Shown: positions 34,729 to 42,516 of the stretch, piece by piece
How the letters are laid out: every line of letters begins with the position of its first letter
Position numbering within the stretch: the first letter of the stretch is position 1
From: Rhodobiaceae bacterium
GTDB lineage: Bacteria; Pseudomonadota; Alphaproteobacteria; Rhizobiales; JAKPQE01
Assembly: GCA_028278505.1 (NCBI GenBank)
Contig: JANQEG010000065.1
Coordinates: forward strand, 1 to 49,137
Direction of reading: 5' to 3'
Length of the DNA stretch: 49,137 bases
The notes under the pieces: generated by a model
Database searches by the model: none
What the model was told of the DNA's origin: nothing
Seen by the model: the letters and a program-made list of their open reading frames with translations, nothing else
Translations under genes and position numbers: made by a program

Positions 34729-36253
34729 ACCGGGCGGCGAACTGGCGCTCGGGCGTTTGCCCGGCGGCGACCCGATCGCCGTCATCGATATCGGCTCGAA
34801 CTCGGTGCGGCTCGTCGTCTATGAGCGGTTGTCGCGGTCGCCGACCGTGCTGTTCAACGAAAAGGTGCTGTGTGGCCTCGGCCGCGGCATGGCCGGCTCC
34901 AACCGGCTGATGGACGAGGCGGTTGCGTGCGCGCTCGCCGCGCTAGAGCGGTTCCGCATGCTGACCGCGCAGACCGGCGTCGAGCAGATCAAGGTGCTGG
35001 CCACCGCAGCGGCGCGCGAGGCGGAGAACGGCGCCGATTTCATCGCCCGCGCCGAGGCGATTTGCGGCGTGCCGATCGAGGTGCTGACCGGCAAGGAGGA
35101 GGCGAAATTCGCCGCCCTCGGCGTCGCCTCCGGGTTCCACCGGCCCGACGGCACCGTCGGCGATCTCGGCGGCGGCAGCCTGGAACTCGTCGACTTGACC
35201 GGCGCCCGGGTCGGCACCGGCGTGACCCTGCCGCTCGGCGGCTTGCGCCTGCAGGAGGTGTCCGGCGACAGCGTCGCCAAGGCGCGCAAGATCGCCGCTG
35301 CCGAAATGCGCGAGGTGGCGCTCCTCGACCGCGGCCGCAAGCGCACCTTTTACGCCATCGGCGGCACCTGGCGGTCGCTGGCGCGGCTGCACATGCACGA
35401 GACCGGTTATCCGCTGAAGGTGATGCACAATTACCGGATCAAGCCCGGCGAGTGCGTCGACTTTTGCCGCGCCGTGGCCCGCCGCGACCCCGACGCGCTG
35501 GCCCCGTCGGGGACGATTTCAAAGGCCCGCCAGCCGCTGCTCGCCTATGGCGCAACCGTGCTCTCCGAGATTGTCGAGCGCGCCCAGCCCTCGGAGATCC
35601 TGCTCTCCGCTTTGGGCCTGCGCGAAGGCCTGCTCTACGATCTCCTCGACTTGAAGGAGCGCGGCCAGGACCCGCTGCTGGCGGCGGCCGAGGAACTGGC
35701 GCTCTTGCGCTCGCGCTCGCCGCTGCATGCCCGCGAACTGGGCGAGTGGACCGGCGCGCTGATGGATGTGGTCGGCGTCGACGAGACCGATGAGGAAATC
35801 CGCCTGCGCACCGCCGCCTGCCTGCTCGCCGATATCGGCTGGCGCGCCCATCCCGACTATCGCGGCGAGCAGAGCCACAACATCATCGCCCACGCCGCCT
35901 TTGTCGGCATCGACCATCCCGGCCGCGCCTTCCTGGCGCTGTCGGTGATGATGGGTCATATCGGCGATGTCGAGGGCGATTTCGGCCAGCGTCTGCGCGA
36001 ACTCTTGTCGACCCGGCTGATGGAGCGCGCCCGCATCCTCGGCGCCGCCCTGCGGGTCGCCTATCTGGTCTCGGCCTCGATGCCGGGCGTGATGCTGAAG
36101 ACCCACTTTTCCCTTAACGGCAAGAATTTGCGCCTGCACCTGCCGGGCGAACTCGCCGGTCTCGAAGGCGAGCGCCTAGCCAAGCGCCTGGCCCAGCTCG
36201 GCAAGCTCGTCGGCTATGAGGCGACGATCCTGGCCGAGCCTGATGTTGTCTGA
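34721..36253 (+). CDS. ppx: exopolyphosphatase / Ppx-GppA phosphatase
   Basis: Releases phosphate from polyphosphate ends; some family members hydrolyse pppGpp. The 510-aa protein (from GTG 34721) has the actin-like ATPase fold start [16 protein letters not shown], the second phosphate loop [31 protein letters not shown] and a C-terminal HD-like helical domain (about 310-510). An earlier GTG at 34667 would give 528 aa; neither has a good Shine-Dalgarno. The choice of 34721 follows the GTGACTGA overlap with the ppk stop. Its own stop overlaps the next start (TGATG). Confidence 0.93.
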   Translation: MTEPGGELALGRLPGGDPIAVIDIGSNSVRLVVYERLSRSPTVLFNEKVLCGLGRGMAGSNRLMDEAVACALAALERFRMLTAQTGVEQIKVLATAAAREAENGADFIARAEAICGVPIEVLTGKEEAKFAALGVASGFHRPDGTVGDLGGGSLELVDLTGARVGTGVTLPLGGLRLQEVSGDSVAKARKIAAAEMREVALLDRGRKRTFYAIGGTWRSLARLHMHETGYPLKVMHNYRIKPGECVDFCRAVARRDPDALAPSGTISKARQPLLAYGATVLSEIVERAQPSEILLSALGLREGLLYDLLDLKERGQDPLLAAAEELALLRSRSPLHARELGEWTGALMDVVGVDETDEEIRLRTAACLLADIGWRAHPDYRGEQSHNIIAHAAFVGIDHPGRAFLALSVMMGHIGDVEGDFGQRLRELLSTRLMERARILGAALRVAYLVSASMPGVMLKTHFSLNGKNLRLHLPGELAGLEGERLAKRLAQLGKLVGYEATILAEPDVV

Positions 36254-36609
36254 TGCCCGATCGCGGCGCCTTCCTTCTGGATGTCGAGGCGGTCGGACGG
36301 CGTTTTGAGAGAAGCTGGTCGGCACGGTCGGGCGAAAAATGGTCGCCGGAAAATCGCACCCGCGGCCAAAGCGCCGTCACCGCCCTTATCGTCAACGACT
36401 ATTACGGCGGCCGCATCCTCAAGACCAAGGTCGACGGCGCCTGGCATTTCTATAACGCGATCGACGGGCAGCGCGTGGACTTCACCGCCGCGCAGTTTTC
36501 GGCGCCGATCACTAACGACGATTTGCCGTCATCGCGGGCAGAGGCCTTTGCCAGCACCACTGCCGAACAATACGCAGCGCTGACCGAGGCGTTTTTGCGG
36601 GCCGGGTGA
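36253..36609 (+). CDS. YunG-like conserved hypothetical protein
   Basis: A 118-aa cytoplasmic protein with the conserved pattern SARSGEKWSPENRTRGQSAV, then TALIVNDYYGGRILKTKV, WHFYN and DGQRVDFTAAQF. I recall this as the YunG-type family, in which the RGQ is usually followed by Cys (GQC.VTAL); here it is Ser. If that Cys is catalytic in relatives, this copy would be altered; function is unknown either way. Its start overlaps the ppx stop, so it is translated with the ppk-ppx operon. Moderately sure of family, not of function. Confidence 0.7.
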   Translation: MPDRGAFLLDVEAVGRRFERSWSARSGEKWSPENRTRGQSAVTALIVNDYYGGRILKTKVDGAWHFYNAIDGQRVDFTAAQFSAPITNDDLPSSRAEAFASTTAEQYAALTEAFLRAG

Positions 36610-36774
36610 GGGAGCGGATTTTGTTTCGTAATTGCGTAGGCATGTGGCCTCGTTTAAGCGACGATAGTTAAGATATTGAATAATATAATTAATTAGGCCC
36701 ATTAACCATATTTAGAAAGATTTCCCGTTTCCTCAAGATTATCGGCCATGCCGACGGGATACAGGGGACTAATG
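36610..36774 (+). promoter_or_regulatory. AT-rich leader of the methyltransferase gene with a CtrA-like box
   Basis: This 165-bp gap is strikingly AT-rich in the middle (about 36660-36730), unlike the GC-rich window. It contains TTAACCAT at 36702-36709, which matches the CtrA half-site consensus, with an upstream TTAA at 36689-36692. AGGGG at 36763-36767 is the likely ribosome-binding site. It marks the left edge of a foreign-looking segment. The exact promoter hexamers cannot be fixed. Confidence 0.35.
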
Positions 36775-37632
36775 ATGAGTAGGGTTGCCATTATTGAAGA
36801 CGATTGCCTAAAGGCTATGAAACATATCCCGGACCGATCCGTGGATTTGATTTTGTGCGACCTACCCTACGGAACAACCCAGAATGTGTGGGACAGTATC
36901 ATTCCCCTGGACAAGCTCTGGGCGCACTACCGGCGTATTTTGAATCCGCGCGGTGCTGTCGCGCTCATGAGCCAAGGGCCATTCACTGCGCGGTTGATCC
37001 TGAGTGAGGAACGACTGTTCAAATACAAACTCACATGGGTGAAATCCAAACCGACGAATTTTCTAAACGCAAAGAAACAGCCGCTCCGCAAGCACGAGGA
37101 TATCTGTATCTTCTATGCAAAACAGCCGAAGTACACGCCGCAAATGGGGCCGGGCGAAGCATATGACAAAGGGGTTCGAAAGAACCAACTCACTGGTTCC
37201 TATGGTGATTTTAAGCCCGCTCACATCAAGAGCAAGGGTGGGCGTTATCCGACCGATGTAATTTATTTTAAGACATCAGAATCAGAAGGGCGTGTTTGGC
37301 ATCCCACGCAAAAGCCTGTTGAACTCGGACGATACCTAGTTCGAACCTACACCGAACCGGGCGACGTGGTTCTCGACAACGCCTTCGGATCTGGAAGCTT
37401 CCTCGTTTCCGCCGCGCTGGAAGGCCGCCGCGCGATCGGCATAGAACGCAACGCCGATATATTTGAGTTTAAGAAGGAAGGCATGGATTTGATTCACGTT
37501 GCCTACGAGCGCATTTCCGATTCTGTACCCGATGCGACCATTACGGTCGCAAGAGGCGGGGACGTTAGTAAAGTTACAGTCGCCCTTCGCGATTTGCTCA
37601 AGGACCGTTATGGGGTTTTCTTGGCTGCCTGA
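36775..37632 (+). CDS. site-specific DNA methyltransferase (beta class, N6-A or N4-C)
   Basis: AdoMet-dependent DNA methylase of 285 aa. Motif order is that of the beta class: catalytic DLPYG (D29-Y32, variant of DPPY) near the N-terminus, then a target-recognition region, the HPTQKP block and motif I DNAFGSGSFLVSA near the C-terminus. The flanking PYGTTQNVWDSIIPLDKLW pattern recurs in type II methylases. It lacks the DPPYNLQL signature of CcrM. ATG 36775 has AGGGG 7 nt upstream; ATG 36772 and 36748 are alternatives. Lower GC than its neighbours suggests acquisition. Its tail overlaps a convergent putative restriction-related gene by 25 bp. Confidence 0.9.
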   Translation: MSRVAIIEDDCLKAMKHIPDRSVDLILCDLPYGTTQNVWDSIIPLDKLWAHYRRILNPRGAVALMSQGPFTARLILSEERLFKYKLTWVKSKPTNFLNAKKQPLRKHEDICIFYAKQPKYTPQMGPGEAYDKGVRKNQLTGSYGDFKPAHIKSKGGRYPTDVIYFKTSESEGRVWHPTQKPVELGRYLVRTYTEPGDVVLDNAFGSGSFLVSAALEGRRAIGIERNADIFEFKKEGMDLIHVAYERISDSVPDATITVARGGDVSKVTVALRDLLKDRYGVFLAA

Positions 37633-38114
37633 ATATCTAGGCTGTACGAACCATCCACATCGCGTTTGAGTGTGACCACCCAACCAGAGGTATCATTCAG
37701 TTGTAGCACGCCCTGAATTTCTTCAGGCCAATGCAACCATGTATTTGGCGTATTGTGCCTTTTATGACGGTGTGGTCCGTGACTAATCTCGAACTGTTTC
37801 TGACCCAGTTTCACACCATCTATTGAAATCATCATTTTGACAAAGGTAATTTCGACATCCGGTTCACGCCCAACATCACCGGGTTTCCAGTTGACGGCAG
37901 CGAAAAATTCTTCACGAAACCATGTTTGGAAATCTGCGTCCTCTAGGTCTGCCTTGGTAAGGCGAAGATACGGTACCAATCCACCGGACGTGGGCTGCTG
38001 CGCATCAGTAGTTGATAGTGTTTTAGTCCACTTCAGCTCATTCATACCGCAGTCAATCCCATGTGATCGATTTCTCGTCAATAGGGTAGGGGCCTCTCTT
38101 CGATCGATTTGCAC
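37608..38114 (-). CDS. putative DNA-recognition (B3-like) protein of a restriction system
   Basis: A 168-aa protein convergent with the methyltransferase gene. The segments WTKTLSTTDAQQPTSGGLVP, YLRLTKADL, DFQTWFREEFF and HNTPNTWLHWP resemble, from memory, the C-terminal B3/EcoRII-N-like DNA-binding part of BfiI/NgoFVII-type restriction enzymes. I see no phospholipase-D HxK nuclease motif or PD-ExK motif, so it is either a stand-alone recognition domain or the remnant of a longer enzyme. The GTG start at 38114 is supported by AGGAGGAA ending 4 nt upstream, and a stop codon lies just before it, arguing that it is a complete reading frame. Lower GC than the flanks. Confidence 0.55.
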   Translation of the reverse strand: MQIDRREAPTLLTRNRSHGIDCGMNELKWTKTLSTTDAQQPTSGGLVPYLRLTKADLEDADFQTWFREEFFAAVNWKPGDVGREPDVEITFVKMMISIDGVKLGQKQFEISHGPHRHKRHNTPNTWLHWPEEIQGVLQLNDTSGWVVTLKRDVDGSYSLDIQAAKKTP

Positions 38115-38278
38115 GAATTCCTCCTACGCTTCGACGAACTCCATCTTCAATCCTGTTTTGGTTCGTGCTTCCTTTTGATCCAACATTCGTTGAGAGTCCG
38201 CAAAGATGGGCAAACATAGGGCGCGTTAGCCGCAAGGCGCTGCGCATCAATCAATCTATCTACGTTTTCAGCAATCAA
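38053..38278 (-). pseudogene. frameshifted HTH (XRE-like) regulator remnant
   Basis: Reading the minus strand from TTG 38278 gives IAENVDRLIDAQRLAANAP; the matching continuation, MFAHLCGLSTNVGSKGST then NQNRIEDGVRRSVG, is in the next frame. Removing one C from the GCGCCCTATG run near 38225 would join them into an XRE-type helix-turn-helix. The repeated idea of AENVDRLIDA (helix 1) and NQNRIEDG (recognition and turn) supports the join, but this is pattern matching only. It lies upstream of the putative restriction gene, where controller proteins often sit. Confidence 0.35.
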
Positions 38279-38315
38279 TCGCGGTGCGCTACGCTTGCGC
38301 TTGGCATCCGACGGT

Positions 38316-39500
38316 CTACTCCGCCGCCGCGTATTCCGCGTCGGCATCATCCCCGCGCGCGACCGCCACGACCTTGCGTCCTTTGACCGAGAGCGCGATT
38401 TCGCCGCGCTTCAGCTTCAGCGCGGTTTCGCCGAAAAGCTCGCGGCGCCAGCCTTTCAGCGCGGCGACGTCGGCGTCGTCGTCGCCGGCGATTCTTTCAA
38501 GGTCGTCGACGGTGGCGATCACCTTGGCGGCGACGCCGTGGCGCTCGCTGGTCATGCGCAGAAGCACCTTCATCAGTTCCACGGCCGCCGGCGAGCTGTC
38601 CGATGAATTGCCGCGCCGCGGCAGCCCCGGCAGGTCTTCCTTGGCGATCGCGCAGGCCCGCTCGACGGCCGCAAGTATGCCTTCGGCGGCGCGCGAGCGC
38701 TCAAACCCTCTGGGGATGGTCCGGAGGCTGCCGAGCGCCTTGACGCTTGTCGGCTGCTGCGCGGCGATCTCGTAGATCGCCTCGTCCTTGATGACGCGGT
38801 TGCGCGGCACGTCGCGGCTCTGCGCCTCGCGCTCGCGCCACGCCGCAACCTCCTGCAGCACCGCCAGTTCGCGCGGCCGCTTCACCCGCATCTTCAGCCG
38901 CTGCCAGGCGTCCTCGGGATGCAGGCGATAGGTATCGGGCGAGGTCAGCACCTCCATTTCCTCGCGCACCCATTCGCTGCGGTCCTGCTCGGCGAGATTG
39001 GCCTTGAGCGACTGGTAGACCTCGCGCAGATGGGTGACGTCGGCGAGCGCATAGGCGAGCTGCCTGTCGGAGAGCGGCCGCCGGCCCCAGTCGGTGAAGC
39101 GCGAGGTCTTGTCGATCCGCGCGCCGGTGATCTTGTAGACGAGCTGGTCGTAGGAGATCGAATCGCCGTAGCCGCAGACCATCGCCGCCACCTGGGTGTC
39201 GAACACCGGATGCGGGATGAGGCGGCCGCGGTGAAAGACGATCTCGATGTCCTGGCGGGCGGCGTGAAAGACCTTGGTGACCGATTCGTCGCCCATCAGC
39301 GAAAAGAACGGCGCAAGATCGAGGCCTTCGGCGAGCGTGTCGACGAGAAAGGCATGGCCGGGCCCGGCGATCTGCGCCAGGCAGAGCTTCGGCCAGAACG
39401 TCGACTCGCGCATGAACTCGGTATCGACGGTGACGTAGTCGTGCGCCGCCAATGCCGTGCACGCTGCCGCAAGCTCTTCGGTTGTCGTAAGTGTACGCAT
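38316..39500 (-). CDS. rnd: ribonuclease D
   Basis: 3'-5' exoribonuclease of the DEDD superfamily involved in tRNA 3' maturation. The 394-aa protein has ExoI D and E in YVTVDTEFMRESTFWP, ExoII around FHAARQDIEIVF, and ExoIII YALADVTHLREVY. An HRDC domain follows (about 205-290). Its C-terminal region (about 310-394) is a second helical domain ending in an Ala/Asp-rich tail. In many relatives rnd neighbours ppx and aspS; here the restriction-like island separates it from ppx. Confidence 0.94.
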   Translation of the reverse strand: MRTLTTTEELAAACTALAAHDYVTVDTEFMRESTFWPKLCLAQIAGPGHAFLVDTLAEGLDLAPFFSLMGDESVTKVFHAARQDIEIVFHRGRLIPHPVFDTQVAAMVCGYGDSISYDQLVYKITGARIDKTSRFTDWGRRPLSDRQLAYALADVTHLREVYQSLKANLAEQDRSEWVREEMEVLTSPDTYRLHPEDAWQRLKMRVKRPRELAVLQEVAAWREREAQSRDVPRNRVIKDEAIYEIAAQQPTSVKALGSLRTIPRGFERSRAAEGILAAVERACAIAKEDLPGLPRRGNSSDSSPAAVELMKVLLRMTSERHGVAAKVIATVDDLERIAGDDDADVAALKGWRRELFGETALKLKRGEIALSVKGRKVVAVARGDDADAEYAAAE

Positions 39501-39570
39501 GACTGAGGCAAGCTATAGCGAAGAATGGCCCGTTTGTCCGCAATGATTTAGCGAAATACCCGGCGTTGTC

Positions 39571-40842
39571 TCAGGGCTCCCGTGCGGACGGACCGTTGTC
39601 TTCGGCCCGCTCGCGCCGCCGCTTGATCTGGTTGCGCGCGAGCCGGTACATCACCGGCGAAGTGCGCAGCAGCGCCACGAAGCGCGACCGCTTCGCCCGC
39701 GGCGGCGCCGGCCGCCGTGTCATCCGAAATGCCGACACGACGAGCAGCGCGCCGTGCACCAGGCTCGTATAGCCGAAAAAGGCGGCCGGCCCCCACAGCT
39801 CGATCACCTCGGCCGCCACCACCGGGCCGATCATGGCGCCGATCGAAAAGAAGAAGGTGAGCCCGGCGGCGATCAGCACGTACTGGCCGGGTTCGGCGTG
39901 ATCATTGGCGTTGGCCGCCGACAGCGAGTAGAGCGGCATCGCAAAGGCGCCGAACAGGAACGCGCCGAGATAGATCAACTGCGGCGAAGTGCCGGCGCCG
40001 AAGCTGAGGAAGAGCCCGGCGAGCACGGCGCCGCCGGTCGCCAGCATGATCGCCAGCCGCCGGTCGATCCGGTCGGAGATGTGGCCGAGCGGATATTGCA
40101 GGATGCTGCCGCCGAAAATCCCGGCGCTGATGAAGAGCGCGACGCCGGCGACGTCGAGCCCGACGCTGGTGGCGTAGACCGGGCCGACCAGGCGGAAGGC
40201 GCTGTTGGTCAGCCCGATGGCGAACGCGCCGACCGAGGCGAGCGGCGAAATCGCCCACACCGCTTTCAGATCGAAGGTGAAATTCTCCGGCGGGCGCGGA
40301 TTGGAGCGGTCGGCCAGCGAGACCGGCACCAGCGACAGGGTGAAGAAGATCGCCACCAGCGCGAAGATGGTGAAACTCTCCGGGCCGAACAGCGGCAGCA
40401 GGAACTGGACGCCGGTGACCGTCAACAGGTCGATGATCCGGTAGACCGAGAGCATGCGGCCGCGATTGGCCCGGGTCGAGGCCGAGTTGAGCCAGCTTTC
40501 CACGACGGTGAAGAGGCCGGAGAAGCTGAACCCCATGGCAAACCGGATGACGATCCAGGCCAGCGGGTCGAGCACGATGACGAGCAGCAGCGTGCCGGTC
40601 GCCGCGAGCGCGGCAAGGGCGGCGAAGACGCGGATGTGGCCGACCGCCTGAACCAGCCGCGGCGCCACCACGCAGGCGATCATGAAACCGGCGAAATAGC
40701 TCGTGCCCATGACGCCGATGGCGCTGGCGCCGAAGCCCTCGGCATCGGCGCGAAGCGCGACCAGCGTGCCCTGCAGCCCGTTGCCGCCAAGCAGGATGGC
40801 GGCGGTCAGGAGCAGGGGAATGAGCGAGGTGAACGAGGACAT
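39571..40842 (-). CDS. MFS transporter (YcaD-like)
   Basis: Twelve-helix major facilitator of 423 aa from ATG 40842. The N-terminal half has LRADAEGFGASAIGVMGTSY and the loop-2-3-type region; the conserved central part WLNSASTRANRGRMLSVYRI precedes TM5, and IGPVVAAEVIELWGPAAFFG comes late. The C-terminus is a basic cytoplasmic tail (RRPAPPRAKRSRFVALLR). The motifs recall YcaD/TCR-like drug or sugar exporters, but substrate is not deducible. The open frame extends upstream to 41094 across repeat-bearing DNA and was trimmed. It lies 70 bp before rnd on the same strand and may be co-transcribed. Confidence 0.87.
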   Translation of the reverse strand: MSSFTSLIPLLLTAAILLGGNGLQGTLVALRADAEGFGASAIGVMGTSYFAGFMIACVVAPRLVQAVGHIRVFAALAALAATGTLLLVIVLDPLAWIVIRFAMGFSFSGLFTVVESWLNSASTRANRGRMLSVYRIIDLLTVTGVQFLLPLFGPESFTIFALVAIFFTLSLVPVSLADRSNPRPPENFTFDLKAVWAISPLASVGAFAIGLTNSAFRLVGPVYATSVGLDVAGVALFISAGIFGGSILQYPLGHISDRIDRRLAIMLATGGAVLAGLFLSFGAGTSPQLIYLGAFLFGAFAMPLYSLSAANANDHAEPGQYVLIAAGLTFFFSIGAMIGPVVAAEVIELWGPAAFFGYTSLVHGALLVVSAFRMTRRPAPPRAKRSRFVALLRTSPVMYRLARNQIKRRRERAEDNGPSAREP

Positions 40843-41089
40843 GGAAGGAAATGCCTGGCCGCCGGTCGCACCCGGCGCCAATCTGCCGACACTCCGCACT
40901 GTTTGCGCCGAGTCGACACCGATCACCAGTAAAATATTGTTTCGGTTGCAATTTTTCCGTGAGGCAATCCTGCTTCGCGTCGAAGCTGAGGTAACGGTTC
41001 TGGTTTGCTTCGCGCGGCTCGCAGTGACGGCCCGCCAGCCATCAAAAAGACCTAACGGAACAATCGAGAATGCTATTGGTCCATGCAAG

Positions 41090-41215
41090 GCCAATGGTTC
41101 CCCGCTTTCGCGGGGAAGGTGCGAGTTGATACTGAAATGGCAAGCATAATATCACCGTCCCCGCGGAAGCGGGGATCCAATGCCCATCTCGTTACGGTAT
41201 GCCGATCGCAGATCA
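41090..41215. repeat. element B halves in tail-to-head order
   Basis: GCCAATGGTTCCCCGCTTTC through GGGGAAGGTG (41090-41121) is the right end of element B. After 31 bp, CACCGTCCCCGCGGAAGCGG (from 41153) begins a left end with about 60 bp of body (to about 41215). The body of the first and the rest of the second are absent. The rest of the 40843-41346 gap contains only the adenine deaminase promoter. Confidence 0.6.
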
Positions 41216-41288
41216 TATTCCGTCACCGAAATACGGTGAGCGCGGGTATGATTTCTGTTAGCGCCCGACGGCTGTTCCCGATTATCGA

Positions 41289-41316
41289 TTGCGGCGCGCC
41301 GCGGCGCGCCCATAAT
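41289..41316 (+). promoter_or_regulatory. candidate promoter with a palindromic spacer
   Basis: TTGCGG (41289-41294) and CATAAT (41311-41316) are separated by 16 bp. The region 41293-41310 reads GGCGCGCCGCGGCGCGCC, an 18-bp perfect palindrome filling the spacer. Expected transcription start near 41323 leaves a leader of about 24 nt with AAGGGA before the ATG at 41347. Confidence 0.4.
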
Positions 41317-41346
41317 GGCGGCGCACGCCAGCAAGGGACAATCCCC

Positions 41347-42357
41347 ATGTCCGCGCACTCCGACTTCATCGCCGGCCTGCCCAAGGCCGAACTGCATCTC
41401 CATATCGAGGGAACGCTCGAGCCCGAGATGATGTTCGCGCTGGCTGAGCGCAACGGGCTGACGCTGCCCTACGCCTCGGTCGACGCGCTGCGCGCGGCCT
41501 ATGATTTCGGCAATCTGCAGGACTTCCTCGACCTCTACTATCAGGGCACGGACGTGCTGCGCCAGCGCCGCGATTTCTACGACCTCACGATGGCCTATCT
41601 TGAGAGGGCGCGGGCGCAGAACGTGCTTCACGCCGAAATCTTCTTCGACCCGCAGGCGCACACGCGCCGCGGCGTCGACTTCGCCGACATCGTCGAGGGC
41701 ATCGATGTGGCTTTGCGCGACGGCGCCGAAAGCCTCGGCATCAGTTCGCGGCTGATCCTCTGCTTCCTGCGCGACCTCGATGTGGACGACGCCATGGCGA
41801 CGCTGCAGGCGGCGCTGCCCTATCTCGACCGCATCGCAGGTGTCGGCCTCGACTCGGCCGAAATCGGCAATCCGCCGGAAAAATTCGAAAACGTTTTCGA
41901 CCGCGCCCGCGAACTCGGCCTCGTCACCGTCGCCCATGCCGGCGAGGAGGGGCCGGCGGACTATGTGAGAGGCGCGCTCGACGCGCTCCATGTCGCCCGC
42001 ATCGATCACGGCAACCGCAGCCTCGACGACGATGCGCTGGTTAGACGCCTTGCCGCCTCGGGCGTCCCGCTGACGCTCTGTCCGCTGTCCAATCTGCGGC
42101 TCGGCGTCATCAAGGACCTCAAGGATCACCCGCTGAAGCGGATGCTGGATCGGGGCCTGGTCGTCACCGTCAACTCCGACGACCCGGCCTATTTCGGCGG
42201 CTATATCAACGAGAATTTCGCCGCGATCGCTGATGCACTCGATCTCGATCGCGGCGATCTCGCGCGCCTGGCGAAGAATTCGTTTAAGGCGAGCCTCCTC
42301 AACGATTCGGAAAAGGCCGGACACTTTGCCCGGATCGATGCCTATGCAGGCGGCTAG
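41347..42357 (+). CDS. adenine deaminase (adenosine deaminase superfamily)
   Basis: Zinc hydrolase of purine salvage. The 336-aa protein has the metal-binding HLHIEGTLEPE (H17 and H19), the substrate and metal region TVAHAGEEGP, RIDHGNRS and the C-terminal VNSDDPAYFGGYINEN. The SDDPAYFGGY variant is characteristic of the adenine deaminase subgroup (fungal Aah1-like and Pseudomonas type); true adenosine deaminases have NTDDP. Automatic pipelines often label such genes add. It is likely transcribed from 41289-41316 and is followed by two stable hairpins that overlap its stop codon. Confidence 0.9.
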   Translation: MSAHSDFIAGLPKAELHLHIEGTLEPEMMFALAERNGLTLPYASVDALRAAYDFGNLQDFLDLYYQGTDVLRQRRDFYDLTMAYLERARAQNVLHAEIFFDPQAHTRRGVDFADIVEGIDVALRDGAESLGISSRLILCFLRDLDVDDAMATLQAALPYLDRIAGVGLDSAEIGNPPEKFENVFDRARELGLVTVAHAGEEGPADYVRGALDALHVARIDHGNRSLDDDALVRRLAASGVPLTLCPLSNLRLGVIKDLKDHPLKRMLDRGLVVTVNSDDPAYFGGYINENFAAIADALDLDRGDLARLAKNSFKASLLNDSEKAGHFARIDAYAGG

Positions 42358-42459
42358 AGCATCGGGCCGAAAAGTGGGAACCGGTTTTCGGAAAAACCCG
42401 ATGCTCCAAGAAAAGTTAGAGCAAAATGCACGATTCTGCTTATTCGCATTTTGCTCTAA
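42357..42459. repeat. two rhizobial-type hairpins after adenine deaminase
   Basis: The first (42357-42406) nests CCGAAAA/TTTTCGG inside GAGCATCGGG/CCCGATGCTC and has the GTGGGAACCGG core that is common in Rhizobiales intergenic DNA. It begins on the last base of the adenine deaminase stop codon. The second (42416-42459) has perfect 14-bp arms TTAGAGCAAAATGC/GCATTTTGCTCTAA. Together they could act as terminator or RNA-stability elements; neither has a T-tract. Confidence 0.65.
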
Positions 42460-42516
42460 TGCGGGCGAGAGGCGGGGCGCCCGCCCCGTCGATGCCGCAG
42501 ACAGTGGGCCGGGGCC

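Noticed and set aside
36775-38114. Toxin-antitoxin interpretation of the methyltransferase and facing small gene
   Set aside because: Genes are convergent rather than co-oriented, and the methylase motifs and B3-like pattern fit a restriction-related pair better.
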